From NCBI RefSeq assembly GCF_015645095.1, contig NZ_JADOTW010000010.1, positions 1 to 64,000 on the forward strand: a stretch of 64,000 bases of DNA, given 5' to 3'. Position numbers and translations under genes: made by a program. A model generated the notes under the pieces. The model was not told the DNA's origin. It saw only the letters and a list, made by a program, of their open reading frames with translations, and searched no databases. Shown here piece after piece: positions 7,916 through 16,138 of this stretch. This DNA comes from Halomonas sp. 328 (GTDB taxonomy: Bacteria; Pseudomonadota; Gammaproteobacteria; Pseudomonadales; Halomonadaceae). Each line of letters begins with the position of its first letter. The first letter of the stretch is position 1.

Positions 7916-9859
7916 TCAAGGAAGAATACTCAACCAAGCTTCTCTATGAGCAGCGATCTCCTCTTCAGAGGACAAAGCCAAATAATTCCGACAGAAATTA
8001 TTTTTAAATCTTGCAACCTCTCTCTGGTCAGGAGAATCCCCAAAAACAGTATTCTTAGCAATTTTAAAACCTTCAAGCTCTCCTAAGAAATCATCCTCTA
8101 GAAAGAATGAAGGGTCGTGAGAGTTAATCATGAGAAAATCTCTCTCCGGCTTGAAAACATAATTTAACCCCGTCATGGACGACAGGACCTTAGCCCCAGT
8201 GACTGGATAAAGAGAGTCTTCTATTGAGCACTTTTCAAACCTTTTCTCTGGCAGCGAAGAAAGCCTAAACGATCCACCTAAATAGTTCAACCTTCTAAAA
8301 TACAAAACCCCATCAATTTCATTAAACCCCTCTGCATCAGAAATCTTATCCGGTGTATCAGGATCAGTATCAATCAAGCAAACAACTTTACCAGGAAAAG
8401 AATGCCGCCCCACTCCTTTTAGCGACATAGAGAGTTGCTTAAATATATTTATCACCGATATATCATTGCTAGCAGCTACAACCTTGTACCCTTCCACACC
8501 TTCAAGAATTGAACTTAGATACAGCCGATCAGTCAAGCCTTCACAAACTATCCAGCAAACATTCTCAAATCTTATCGAGTGAACAATCGAGCTTGCAAGC
8601 TCATAGCCACTTTTCAGCAACACTTCAGCAGGAACCTTTCCGTTCCCTGGAATAAACTCATCCGTAGAGAAAAAATCACTTCTTCCATCTCCAATATAAG
8701 CCACACCGCCTGAAGAAACTATAGGTATAAAACCATACCAATGAGATGTGCAGATCACTTGACATCCATGTACTTCCGACATCTCTATTAGCTTCCTAAA
8801 CTGCTCAAAGCCAGAGGATATATGTAGAGAATTTTCAGGCTCATCAATAGCCATTACACTAATCTTACTTTTTCCTGACTTGCTAAGAAATGAAAAAACA
8901 ATATCCACCAAAGCCATTCTTTTCTCACCAGAACTAAGGCTTTTCACTGGAATACCATCTTTCACAAAGCTCTTAGTGGAGAAAAAGGCTTCAATAATTG
9001 CATCTGTCAGGTCGCGAGAAGTTAGATTTTTAGTATTAGACAAGCTTTTAAAGCTGTACCCATCATCAACATTTCTTACGGTATGATTTATTTCTCTAGA
9101 CAAAAGATTAAGGTCGTCATTAATTAGCTGAACAGTGCTTTTAGTCGGATTCCTTCCTCGCCTATTATTCCTAACCGTTATTCTCTTTTGATCTAGTATC
9201 TCTATAATCCTAGAAACAATATCTCTAGGGAGTATTTTTTTCATCAGATTCTTCTCTAGCCTTAATAGCTCTGGAACACCCTCCTCGACAGAGATATAAC
9301 TATACCCAAACAAGCCTATACATTCGGCACAGTATTTATCATATTTTTCCTTTGCCGAATCTTCATCAATCTCCAAGTCAAGCTCTATCTTGCTTATTAG
9401 GAGGTCATGAATTACATCGCCTGCATAATATGGACCAATCCCTCTTTCACAGCCAAAGCGCTTTCCAAATATAGCCAGAAGATTATTTGACCTTATTGAC
9501 TTAAGAAACGGACTAAACTTAACCAAAGCATCGTTGTTTGTCGATTTCTGCTCTTTGAAATAGTCATCAAAAAACCTCAAGAATTCATCTACACTCTTTG
9601 CCACTTCAACAGATCCATCGCCTAACAGACCTATATTGATCTCAGCGCATAGCGATACGTAACCACTGGTTTTAGAATATCTGTTATTAGGGACCCACTC
9701 CCTACTGTTTAGAACAGTATCTATAGCTTCTAAAACAGTACTCTTACCCACACCATTCCTTCCAATTACTGAAGAGAAACTTTGCCCTGGCTTAGAAAGC
9801 TGAACCAAGAAGTTTTTGTGAAAAACCTTGTAGTTTTTTAACAGAACAGCCAGAAACAT
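7916..9859 (-). CDS. OLD-like AAA ATPase with TOPRIM domain, probable defence gene
   Basis: This 647-residue protein has an SMC/ABC-like ATPase with Walker A GRNGVGKST (33-41), a signature-like SSGEK (309-313), Walker B MAIDE (336-340) and a switch His373. A TOPRIM-like nuclease region follows, with Glu440 (CEGLTDRLYL) and the DTD pair Asp497/Asp499. This architecture is that of OLD-family nucleases, which act in phage defence alone or with a partner (for example Gabija GajA). The gene is much more AT-rich than everything around it and uses A/T-ending codons, a clear sign of recent transfer. No helicase partner, reverse transcriptase or small antitoxin gene is adjacent. Confidence 0.82.
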   Translation of the reverse strand: MFLAVLLKNYKVFHKNFLVQLSKPGQSFSSVIGRNGVGKSTVLEAIDTVLNSREWVPNNRYSKTSGYVSLCAEINIGLLGDGSVEVAKSVDEFLRFFDDYFKEQKSTNNDALVKFSPFLKSIRSNNLLAIFGKRFGCERGIGPYYAGDVIHDLLISKIELDLEIDEDSAKEKYDKYCAECIGLFGYSYISVEEGVPELLRLEKNLMKKILPRDIVSRIIEILDQKRITVRNNRRGRNPTKSTVQLINDDLNLLSREINHTVRNVDDGYSFKSLSNTKNLTSRDLTDAIIEAFFSTKSFVKDGIPVKSLSSGEKRMALVDIVFSFLSKSGKSKISVMAIDEPENSLHISSGFEQFRKLIEMSEVHGCQVICTSHWYGFIPIVSSGGVAYIGDGRSDFFSTDEFIPGNGKVPAEVLLKSGYELASSIVHSIRFENVCWIVCEGLTDRLYLSSILEGVEGYKVVAASNDISVINIFKQLSMSLKGVGRHSFPGKVVCLIDTDPDTPDKISDAEGFNEIDGVLYFRRLNYLGGSFRLSSLPEKRFEKCSIEDSLYPVTGAKVLSSMTGLNYVFKPERDFLMINSHDPSFFLEDDFLGELEGFKIAKNTVFGDSPDQREVARFKNNFCRNYLALSSEEEIAAHREAWLSILP

Positions 9860-10047
9860 TCTCCACCCTTAACTAAATATGTTATTAAAAATAAAAAAAC
9901 ACCCATGATTTTTATTCATGGCACGCGCTCAGAGAGCTTCTCCGCGATTCATTCGGAGGAAAATTAATGAGCGAGCACAATGAAGATACAATCCATATGG
10001 TACTATTCAGCATACCATATATAAAATCTAACACTATCAATCTCGCC

Positions 10048-11430
10048 CTACTCCGCTGCTTCCCAGCCTTCCGCATTACCCAGACTGTCCTCCGCCCCCT
10101 CACCACCCCCGTCGGGATCGCTTTTACCCTCGACCGGATCTCGTCGATGCAGCTTGGGCGGCGGTGCCACCCAGGCTCTCAGGCGCTGCCCTACCTGCTC
10201 GTAGAAGTGCGGGACCGCCTTTTCCAGTTCCTCGATAAAGACCTTGCTGCCGGCGAAGCGGTGGGCCAGATCGGCCATATAGAAGACCTCGAAGGCGCTG
10301 GGGACCACGGCGGTGGCCGGTGAGTCCAGCGCCGCGGCATCTTCGAGGACCTGGGCCAGGGGCGCCTGGGTCTCCTCGGCCCTGCCGGGGCGAACCGCCT
10401 TGACGAACATGCTCTCAGGCTCCGCCTTGGTCAGTTGTCGCGCCAGCCAGTTGACCCGTGCGGTGCTGCGTTTCTTATCTTGGGGTGCCGCCAGGCGCAT
10501 CGCGCAGACGATGGTCCGCTTGGTAAGGTCGGCGGTGACCTCCAGATCGGCGGCGGCATCCGGTACTTCCAGGCAACAGCTCAATACCTTGTCCTTGGCC
10601 AGGACTTCACAGTCATCCTTGAGGCGCTTCACCGGATCGGTGCGGTGGGCGCGGGCCAGCTTGAGCTTGACGGGGCGACCCAGCTTGCGGCTCATCACCA
10701 GGCAGAGATCGCGCTGCTCCTGATGCCAACTGGAGACGGTGTTCTCGACCTCTTCGGTGCCCTTGCCCAGTACGGCACCGCTCTTGACCTTGCCGACCAG
10801 GTCTTTCCATTCACGATTCATGCTGTCGAAGCGGGAGATGCCGCTGGAGTCATGGCCGAGATAACGCAGCACTTCTTCGAGCAGGAAGCGCTGATCCGGC
10901 GAGTTGATTTCGCCGGACTCCAGCAGCAGCGTCGCCTGGGTCACCGCATACATCCATGACCAGTGGAAGAGCTCGACGCCCTTGAGCAAGGTCTTCGGCA
11001 CTTTCACCGGATGATGGGAAGGCATGGCCACGAATTGATTGGTGATGGTGAGTACCGCGTCCACCTTGTGTTTCTTGGCCTGCTGGAGGTAATGCTTGAG
11101 CTGCTCCTCGCCAATTTCGGCATGGCCGATCTTCGCCTCGATCAGGGCCGACCAGCGTTTTCGCCCCGTTTCCAACACGATCAGGCCATCGGGACGGTCA
11201 CTCTTGGAGGCATCGGCATCGGCCTCCAATACCACCTCAGTCCAGGCCTCCAGGGTGGCACGACTGCCGATCCGCAGCCCCAGCGAGCCCAGCATCAGTT
11301 GTCGAAACTCCTGCACGCCTCGCAAGGCGGCCAGCAGGATCGAGGCCGCCCGCTGTTCCCGGTTGGTATCGGCCGTCACCGGAATCAGCCGGGCCACCTC
11401 GGCGCGTTTCACGAAGTCGGGACGTTCCAT
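10048..11430 (-). CDS. Hypothetical protein with PD-(D/E)XK-like motif
   Basis: This 460-residue protein is of unknown function. Residues 81-100 read D-(16)-EAK: Asp81 in RPDGLIVLE, then Glu98 and Lys100 in LIEAK, with a conserved-looking Gln110. This is the pattern of PD-(D/E)XK nucleases or nuclease-derived proteins. The C-terminal two thirds has no motif I recognise and ends in a charged low-complexity tail. AAGGAG lies 7 nt before the ATG at 11430. The start is only 11 bp downstream of the K+-channel stop codon, so the two genes are almost certainly cotranscribed. Related proteins are sometimes labelled stress response protein, without a mechanism. Confidence 0.6.
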   Translation of the reverse strand: MERPDFVKRAEVARLIPVTADTNREQRAASILLAALRGVQEFRQLMLGSLGLRIGSRATLEAWTEVVLEADADASKSDRPDGLIVLETGRKRWSALIEAKIGHAEIGEEQLKHYLQQAKKHKVDAVLTITNQFVAMPSHHPVKVPKTLLKGVELFHWSWMYAVTQATLLLESGEINSPDQRFLLEEVLRYLGHDSSGISRFDSMNREWKDLVGKVKSGAVLGKGTEEVENTVSSWHQEQRDLCLVMSRKLGRPVKLKLARAHRTDPVKRLKDDCEVLAKDKVLSCCLEVPDAAADLEVTADLTKRTIVCAMRLAAPQDKKRSTARVNWLARQLTKAEPESMFVKAVRPGRAEETQAPLAQVLEDAAALDSPATAVVPSAFEVFYMADLAHRFAGSKVFIEELEKAVPHFYEQVGQRLRAWVAPPPKLHRRDPVEGKSDPDGGGEGAEDSLGNAEGWEAAE

Positions 11431-11441
11431 CCTCACTCTCC

Positions 11442-12194
11442 TTATTCTTCTTTCTTGTTCTGGAAGGCGTCGCTGAAGGCGGCGGCCAGGATGCCGGTGG
11501 GCATGGCGATAATGCCGATGCCCGCCACGGCGGTGAGGCCGGCAAAGAACTTGCCCAGGGCGGTAATGGGCGTCACATCACCATAGCCCACGGTGGTCAG
11601 CGTCGCGATGCTCCACCACAACGCCCGGGGCACGCTGCCGAAGGCCTCCGGCTGATCGGCGGCCTCCACGGCATAGAGGCAGGCGGAGGAGAACAGCAGC
11701 AGCAGGCCGGCCACGCCCACGCTGAGCAGCAGCTCATGGATGCGAGCGCTCAGGGCCTCGGCCAGGGCCGACCAGGCCCGGCTGAAGCGCCCCAGCCGCG
11801 ACAGGCGCAACAGCCGCAGTACCCGAAAGATGCGCAGCAGGAAGGCGTTGTTCTGGGCGAGAAAGCCGAGAAAGAAGGGCAGGATGGCGATCAGATCGAT
11901 CAGTGCCCAGAAGGAGAACAGGTAGCGCACCCGCCCGCCGATGCCGCGATAGCGGGGATCCTCGCCGGCGGCATAGACGCGGGCCAGGTACTCGATGGCG
12001 AAGAGCGTGACGAAGACGATTTCGATGCCGCGGAAGAACCCGGGGGCCAGGCGGCGGATGGTGGGCTCGGTCTCGAGGATCGCCACCAGGGAGGCCAGCA
12101 GGATCAAGGCACAGACGACCTTGTTGACGGGCGACAGGCCCACCTCCCGCCAGGCCTGGGGCGAGAGCTGGCGGTGCAGCCGCTGCCTAAGCAT
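11442..12194 (-). CDS. Voltage-gated-type potassium channel
   Basis: This 250-residue channel subunit has six transmembrane helices. There is an S4-like helix with regularly spaced arginines (RIFRVLRLLRLSRLGRFSR, about 121-139). A pore loop with the K+ selectivity filter TVGYGD (201-206) precedes the last helix. It would form a tetrameric K+ channel in the inner membrane. The ATG at 12194 is preceded by GGGAG. The next gene downstream, encoding a PD-(D/E)XK-like protein, starts 11 bp after this stop codon, an unusual operon partner for a channel. Confidence 0.85.
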   Translation of the reverse strand: MLRQRLHRQLSPQAWREVGLSPVNKVVCALILLASLVAILETEPTIRRLAPGFFRGIEIVFVTLFAIEYLARVYAAGEDPRYRGIGGRVRYLFSFWALIDLIAILPFFLGFLAQNNAFLLRIFRVLRLLRLSRLGRFSRAWSALAEALSARIHELLLSVGVAGLLLLFSSACLYAVEAADQPEAFGSVPRALWWSIATLTTVGYGDVTPITALGKFFAGLTAVAGIGIIAMPTGILAAAFSDAFQNKKEE

Positions 12195-12360
12195 ATCGTG
12201 ACGCTCCCTCACCCCTCGGCTCCCGGGGCAGCCAGGCGACCGCCCTGCCCTGCCTTCCTCGATGACCCAGCATGCCACCTCCCTGCGACAGTCCCATCAG
12301 TGTTGGTATCGGCCGATAGCTCAATGACCTTAGGCCATTAAAGCCCAGCCCGACGTGGGA

Positions 12361-12396
12361 ACGCAAAGCGCCCGCCTAGTGGCGGGCGCTTTGCGT
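12361..12396 (-). terminator. Long perfect hairpin terminator after rlmA
   Basis: ACGCAAAGCGCCCGCC pairs perfectly with its reverse complement across a 4-nt loop (16-bp stem). Read on the minus strand, the GC-rich core GGCGGGCGC is followed by TTT, so it can end rlmA transcripts. The symmetry would also let it act on the opposite strand. Confidence 0.7.
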
Positions 12397-12468
12397 CCTG
12401 AAGGGGCATGTCGCCGGGCCGCGATTAGGTATCGCGGAGGCCGCCCCGAATCCATCGGTAATGGGCCC

Positions 12469-13344
12469 CTACCCTACGGGTTGGTAGACCCACTGCGTCA
12501 GCCGTACGTCCAGGGTTACGGTCAGCGACGCCAGCGCCGCCGCCCGCTCCCGGCCCTCGGCCTTGGCGCGATGGAGGTGCGGCGTCATGGCCAGCAGGTC
12601 GGCGATGGGTTCGGCACCATTGAGCCCGATGGTGTCGCGCAGCGTCTCCCGGGAGAGGGGCGCAAAGCCTGTCGGCAGCACCTCGTCATCGGCCCGCGGG
12701 GGCTTGAGGCTGGGGTAGATGATCTCGCGCAGCTCGCGAAGGTGATCGGGGCCGGCATCGACCCGCAGCAGCACGCCGCCCGGCTTCAGCACGCGGGCGA
12801 ACTCGGGGTAGACGGGGAAGCCGAACAGGCACAGCACGACGTCCAGGCTGTGGTCCTGCACCGGCAGGTGGGCATTGGTGCCCACCACCCAGGTGGCGGC
12901 CTGCTGTTGCTTGGCGGCGGCGAGCACTGCCCACTTGGAGATATCCACCCCCAGCAGGGCCAGGGTCCGCTCATCGCCGGCCGTCCCTGCCTGGGCCTGA
13001 TCACAGGCCCTGGCCAGCTCGCGCAGGTAGTAGCCCTCGCCGCAGCCGGCGTCGAGGCAGCTCAGAGCGCCCCCCTCGGGAGCCTGCGACAGCACGGCCC
13101 GGGCGACGGCCTCGGCAATCGGCCGATAGTGGCCGGCCTCGAGGAAACGCCGGCGCGCCGCGACCATCTCCTTGCTGTCACCGGGATCCCGGGAACGCTT
13201 GTGCTGCACCGGCAGCAGGTTGACGTAGCCCTGACGGGCAATATCGAAACCGTGGCCGGCCGCGCAGCGCCAGGCGCCGTCGCCTTGTCGCAACGGCTCG
13301 CCGTCCAGCGGACAGGCCAGTGCCGTGAATGTGGTCGAACTCAT
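12469..13344 (-). CDS. rlmA: 23S rRNA (guanine-N1)-methyltransferase RlmA
   Basis: This 291-residue SAM-dependent methyltransferase would methylate N1 of G745 in 23S rRNA helix 35. It opens with the RlmA zinc-binding region and the near-invariant segment GYVNLLPVQHKRSRDPGDS (about 39-57). The SAM-binding motif LDAGCGEGYY follows (about 98-107). In the zinc region Cys11, Cys27 and His31 are present, but the expected second cysteine is Asp14 (CPLD where E. coli has CPLC), so zinc binding may be altered. GAGGG lies 5 nt before the ATG at 13344. It is a monocistronic gene ending in a strong hairpin. Confidence 0.88.
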   Translation of the reverse strand: MSSTTFTALACPLDGEPLRQGDGAWRCAAGHGFDIARQGYVNLLPVQHKRSRDPGDSKEMVAARRRFLEAGHYRPIAEAVARAVLSQAPEGGALSCLDAGCGEGYYLRELARACDQAQAGTAGDERTLALLGVDISKWAVLAAAKQQQAATWVVGTNAHLPVQDHSLDVVLCLFGFPVYPEFARVLKPGGVLLRVDAGPDHLRELREIIYPSLKPPRADDEVLPTGFAPLSRETLRDTIGLNGAEPIADLLAMTPHLHRAKAEGRERAAALASLTVTLDVRLTQWVYQPVG

Positions 13345-13383
13345 CTTTCCCTCTGTCATCAACCCAGGCTCGCCAGGCCGAAC

Positions 13384-13413
13384 AAAAAGGAACCCGCCGA
13401 GTGGCGGGTTCCT
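13384..13413 (-). terminator. Rho-independent terminator of the zeta-like operon
   Basis: AGGAACCCGCC and its complement (13388-13398/13403-13413) form an 11-bp stem with a 4-nt loop. On the minus strand it is followed by TTTTT. It closes the operon of the zeta-like gene and the 49-residue ORF. Confidence 0.85.
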
Positions 13414-13464
13414 GTCGGATCACAGTCTATGAACGACGATCCGGCTGCGTGCGATGGTCGCCCG

Positions 13465-13614
13465 TCAGCGTCGTTCTTTGGCCTGCTCAACCAGGCGCTG
13501 CTGGCGAGCAATGGCGTTGTTGATCACCTTGTTACGCACCGCCTGCTTCTGCTCCGCAGTCGCGTTGCGCGCAAAATGAGTCAGAGGAGTCGATTTCGCG
13601 ACGTGTTCTTTCAT
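13465..13614 (-). CDS. 49-residue basic protein downstream of zeta-like toxin gene
   Basis: A short ORF of 49 residues starts MKEHVAKSTPLTHFA and ends QAKERR. It is rich in Lys, Arg, Gln and Ala and probably helical. It begins 2 bp after the stop of the zeta-like gene, with a GAGG ribosome site inside that gene's last codons, and the operon terminator follows 50 bp after its stop. Real translation is likely from this layout. It could be a small antitoxin or regulator of the kinase, but it does not resemble the epsilon antitoxin, which is larger and normally encoded upstream. No family recognised. Confidence 0.65.
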   Translation of the reverse strand: MKEHVAKSTPLTHFARNATAEQKQAVRNKVINNAIARQQRLVEQAKERR

Positions 13615-13616
13615 GC

Positions 13617-14354
13617 TCAATCCTCACCTACGAGCAGGCGTTCCAGCTGCTCACGAGTGTAGCGGTCGGGCAGATAGCCATCAATCGAGTCGATGTCCGT
13701 CTCCCAGTGCTGGTTCGTGCCATCGTTGTTCTTGATGATCATGTCCAGTATCACCTGATCGCCGTATTCCTGCTTGATCCGCCGCAAGACGTCCTGAACA
13801 TCCAAGAACTGCCGGATGAAGCCATCGAGCGGGATATTTCTCCCCTCGACTTCCTCACGGCTGCACACGAACTGCCATGCAAGGCTAGGATGCTGATATA
13901 CAAAAAATATCTGCACATCTCTGCCTTTCCGGAGCGAGCGTTCGATGTTCTTTCGTGCCACATCGAAACTGGCCAGCGTCCCATCCAGAATGAACGACTG
14001 AAGCTGTTTCAGCATCAGGTCGTGGATTCTCTCCACCAGGATCGATACGGCGCCCTGGAACAACCAGGAGTTACCGCCAGTGTAACCCGGCAGCTCGTCC
14101 CTCAAGTCGTCGGGATCGATCCTTAGTATGTTGCCCAGGCCATCCATGCCTTCTTCTCGGAGCTCATCGAGGGCGGCAACATACTCCTTGGATATCTCAG
14201 TCTTGCCCGCCCCAGGCGAGCCTGCCATGAAGATCGAGACGGGCCGTTCTTCGGAGGCGTAGCGCTCCCTATCCGTCCACTCTCGGGCGATTTGCTGCCT
14301 GTTCCGCTTGGCAAAGGACAGCGCAGCGGCCTGGATCTCCTCGTCGCTGGCCAT
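13617..14354 (-). CDS. Zeta-toxin family kinase
   Basis: This 245-residue P-loop kinase has Walker A AGSPGAGKT (44-52), followed by the zeta-type sequence IDPDDLRDELPGYTG and a later DGT motif. Zeta toxins phosphorylate UDP-N-acetylglucosamine and so block cell-wall synthesis; related kinases use other substrates. There is no epsilon antitoxin gene upstream, since guaA ends there. The only candidate partner is the 49-residue ORF starting 2 bp downstream. It may be a toxin with an unusual antitoxin or a domesticated housekeeping kinase. Confidence 0.8.
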   Translation of the reverse strand: MASDEEIQAAALSFAKRNRQQIAREWTDRERYASEERPVSIFMAGSPGAGKTEISKEYVAALDELREEGMDGLGNILRIDPDDLRDELPGYTGGNSWLFQGAVSILVERIHDLMLKQLQSFILDGTLASFDVARKNIERSLRKGRDVQIFFVYQHPSLAWQFVCSREEVEGRNIPLDGFIRQFLDVQDVLRRIKQEYGDQVILDMIIKNNDGTNQHWETDIDSIDGYLPDRYTREQLERLLVGED

Positions 14355-14393
14355 ATCCCTGCTCCACGCTGAGCGGCTCCTAATGAGCCAATG

Positions 14394-14422
14394 AAAAGGC
14401 CACCCAGTGTCTCGAGTGGCCT
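14394..14422 (-). terminator. Terminator after guaA
   Basis: AGGCCAC (14397-14403) pairs with GTGGCCT (14416-14422). Read on the minus strand the second arm runs into TTTT. It lies 38 bp after the guaA stop codon and ends the guaBA operon. Confidence 0.75.
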
Positions 14423-14459
14423 GTCGAAGGCTACCGGCTCATGGCCGGCAGCGGTTCGA

Positions 14460-16037
14460 TCACTCCCACTCGATGGTCGCGGGCGGCTTGCTGCTGACGT
14501 CGTAGGTGACGCGGGAGACGCCGGCGAGTTCGTTGATGATGCGGTTGGAGACCTTCTCCAGCAGCTCGTAGGGCAGGTGGGCCCAGCGGGCGGTCATGAA
14601 GTCGATGGTCTCCACGGCGCGCAGGGCGATGACCCACTCGTAGCGTCGGCCGTCACCGACCACGCCCACGGACTTCACCGGCAGGAAGACGGCGAAGGCC
14701 TGGCTGGTCTTGTGGTACCAGTCGGCGTTGTGCAGCTCTTCGATGAAGATGGCGTCGGCCTCGCGCAGGATGTCGGCGTACTCCTTCTTCACCTCGCCGA
14801 GGATGCGCACGCCCAGGCCCGGCCCCGGGAAGGGGTGGCGGTAGACCATGTCGTAGGGCAGGCCGAGCTCCAGGCCGAGCTTGCGCACCTCGTCCTTGAA
14901 CAGCTCGCGCAGCGGCTCCACCAGCTTGAGCTTCATGGTCTCCGGCAGGCCGCCCACGTTGTGGTGGGACTTGATGACATGGGCCTTGCCGGTCTTGGCC
15001 GCGGCGGACTCGATGACGTCGGGGTAGATGGTGCCCTGGGCCAGGAAGTCGACGCCCTCGATCTTGGCGGCCTCGGCGTCGAAGACGTCGATAAAGGTGT
15101 TGCCGATGATCTTGCGCTTGGCCTCGGGGTCGGCCTCGCCCTTGAGCTTGTCGAGGAACAGCTCCTCGGCGTCGACGCGGATCACCTTGACGCCCATGTG
15201 CTGGGCGAAGGTCTCCATCACCTGGTCGCCCTCGTTCTTGCGCAGCAGGCCATTGTCGACGAAGACGCAGGTCAGCTGGTCGCCGATGGCCTTGTGCAGC
15301 AGGGCCGCCACCACCGAGGAGTCGACGCCGCCGGAGAGGCCCAGCAGCACGTGGCGGTCGCCCACCTGCTCGCGGACGCGGGCGATCTGATCCTCGATGA
15401 TCTGCGCCGGGGTCCAGAGGCGTTCGGCACCGCAGATCTCCAGCACGAAGTGCTCGAGGATGCGCTGGCCCTGGAGGGTGTGAGTCACCTCGGGGTGGAA
15501 CTGCACCCCGTAGAACTGCTTCTCTTCCCAGGCCATGGCGGCGATGGGGCAGCTCGGGGTGGAGGCGGTGACGGTGAAGGTGTCGGGCACCTGGGCCACC
15601 TTGTCGCCGTGGCTCATCCACACGTCGAGCAGGCTCTTGCCGGTGTCGTGGTCGATATGGTCGGCGATATCGCGGAACAGCGCGGTGGTCTCGTCGATAC
15701 GCACCTGGGCGTAGCCGAACTCGCGCTGGTGGGAACCTTCCACCTTGCCGCCGAGCTGCTCGGCCATGGTCTGCATGCCGTAGCAGATACCGAAGACCGG
15801 CAGGCCCATCTCGAAGACGCACTGGGGGGCCCGGGGGGAATCGAGCTCGGTGACGGACTCGGGGCCGCCGGCGAGGATGATGCCGTTGGGGTTGTACTCG
15901 CGGATCTCGTCTTCGGTGATATCGAAGGCGCGGATCTCGGAGTAGACGCCGATCTCGCGGACCCGGCGGGCGATCAGCTGGGTGTACTGGGAGCCGAAGT
16001 CGAGGATCAGGATCTTGTGGGCGTGAATGTCGGTCAT
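14460..16037 (-). CDS. guaA: GMP synthase (glutamine-hydrolysing)
   Basis: This 525-residue enzyme converts XMP to GMP with ATP and glutamine. The class I amidotransferase domain (about 1-200) has the nucleophile Cys in GICYGMQ and a His/Glu pair near [11 protein letters not shown]. The ATP-pyrophosphatase domain carries the SGGVDSS motif (about 232-238), and the C-terminal dimerisation domain ends in IEWE. An AAAGG site precedes the ATG. It is the second gene of guaBA, 101 bp after guaB. Confidence 0.97.
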   Translation of the reverse strand: MTDIHAHKILILDFGSQYTQLIARRVREIGVYSEIRAFDITEDEIREYNPNGIILAGGPESVTELDSPRAPQCVFEMGLPVFGICYGMQTMAEQLGGKVEGSHQREFGYAQVRIDETTALFRDIADHIDHDTGKSLLDVWMSHGDKVAQVPDTFTVTASTPSCPIAAMAWEEKQFYGVQFHPEVTHTLQGQRILEHFVLEICGAERLWTPAQIIEDQIARVREQVGDRHVLLGLSGGVDSSVVAALLHKAIGDQLTCVFVDNGLLRKNEGDQVMETFAQHMGVKVIRVDAEELFLDKLKGEADPEAKRKIIGNTFIDVFDAEAAKIEGVDFLAQGTIYPDVIESAAAKTGKAHVIKSHHNVGGLPETMKLKLVEPLRELFKDEVRKLGLELGLPYDMVYRHPFPGPGLGVRILGEVKKEYADILREADAIFIEELHNADWYHKTSQAFAVFLPVKSVGVVGDGRRYEWVIALRAVETIDFMTARWAHLPYELLEKVSNRIINELAGVSRVTYDVSSKPPATIEWE

Positions 16038-16078
16038 CTGGCCTTTCCTTTGAGAAGCAACGGTACCGTAAAAGCGAA

Positions 16079-16138
16079 AGCTGGAAGCGGCATCTTGCCC
16101 GCTTCCAGCTTCAAGCTTCCGGCTTCAAGCTTGCAGGC
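16079..16138. repeat. guaB-guaA intergenic hairpin and GCTTGAAG-type repeats
   Basis: AGCTGGAAGCGG (16079-16090) and CCGCTTCCAGCT (16099-16110) form a 12-bp perfect stem with an 8-nt loop. Next to it, immediately after the guaB stop codon, the minus strand reads as repeated units like GCTTGAAGCCGGAA. A shorter relative of the same motif follows the zipA stop codon (39564-39593). It may be an mRNA-stabilising hairpin or a dispersed repeat between the two gua genes; it has no T-tract. Confidence 0.6.

Noticed and set aside
9905-9925. TGGCACG near 9917 as a possible sigma-54 promoter.
   Set aside because: The -12 element does not follow at the required distance (CAGAG instead of TTGC).
9967-10323. 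Plus-strand ORF of 118 codons starting behind a good GGAGG site between the OLD-like gene and the PD-(D/E)XK-like gene.
   Set aside because: Only the first 15-30 codons lie in the intergenic region; the rest is antisense to the PD-(D/E)XK-like gene and has no recognisable protein pattern. It may be a chance ribosome site or a decayed gene start.
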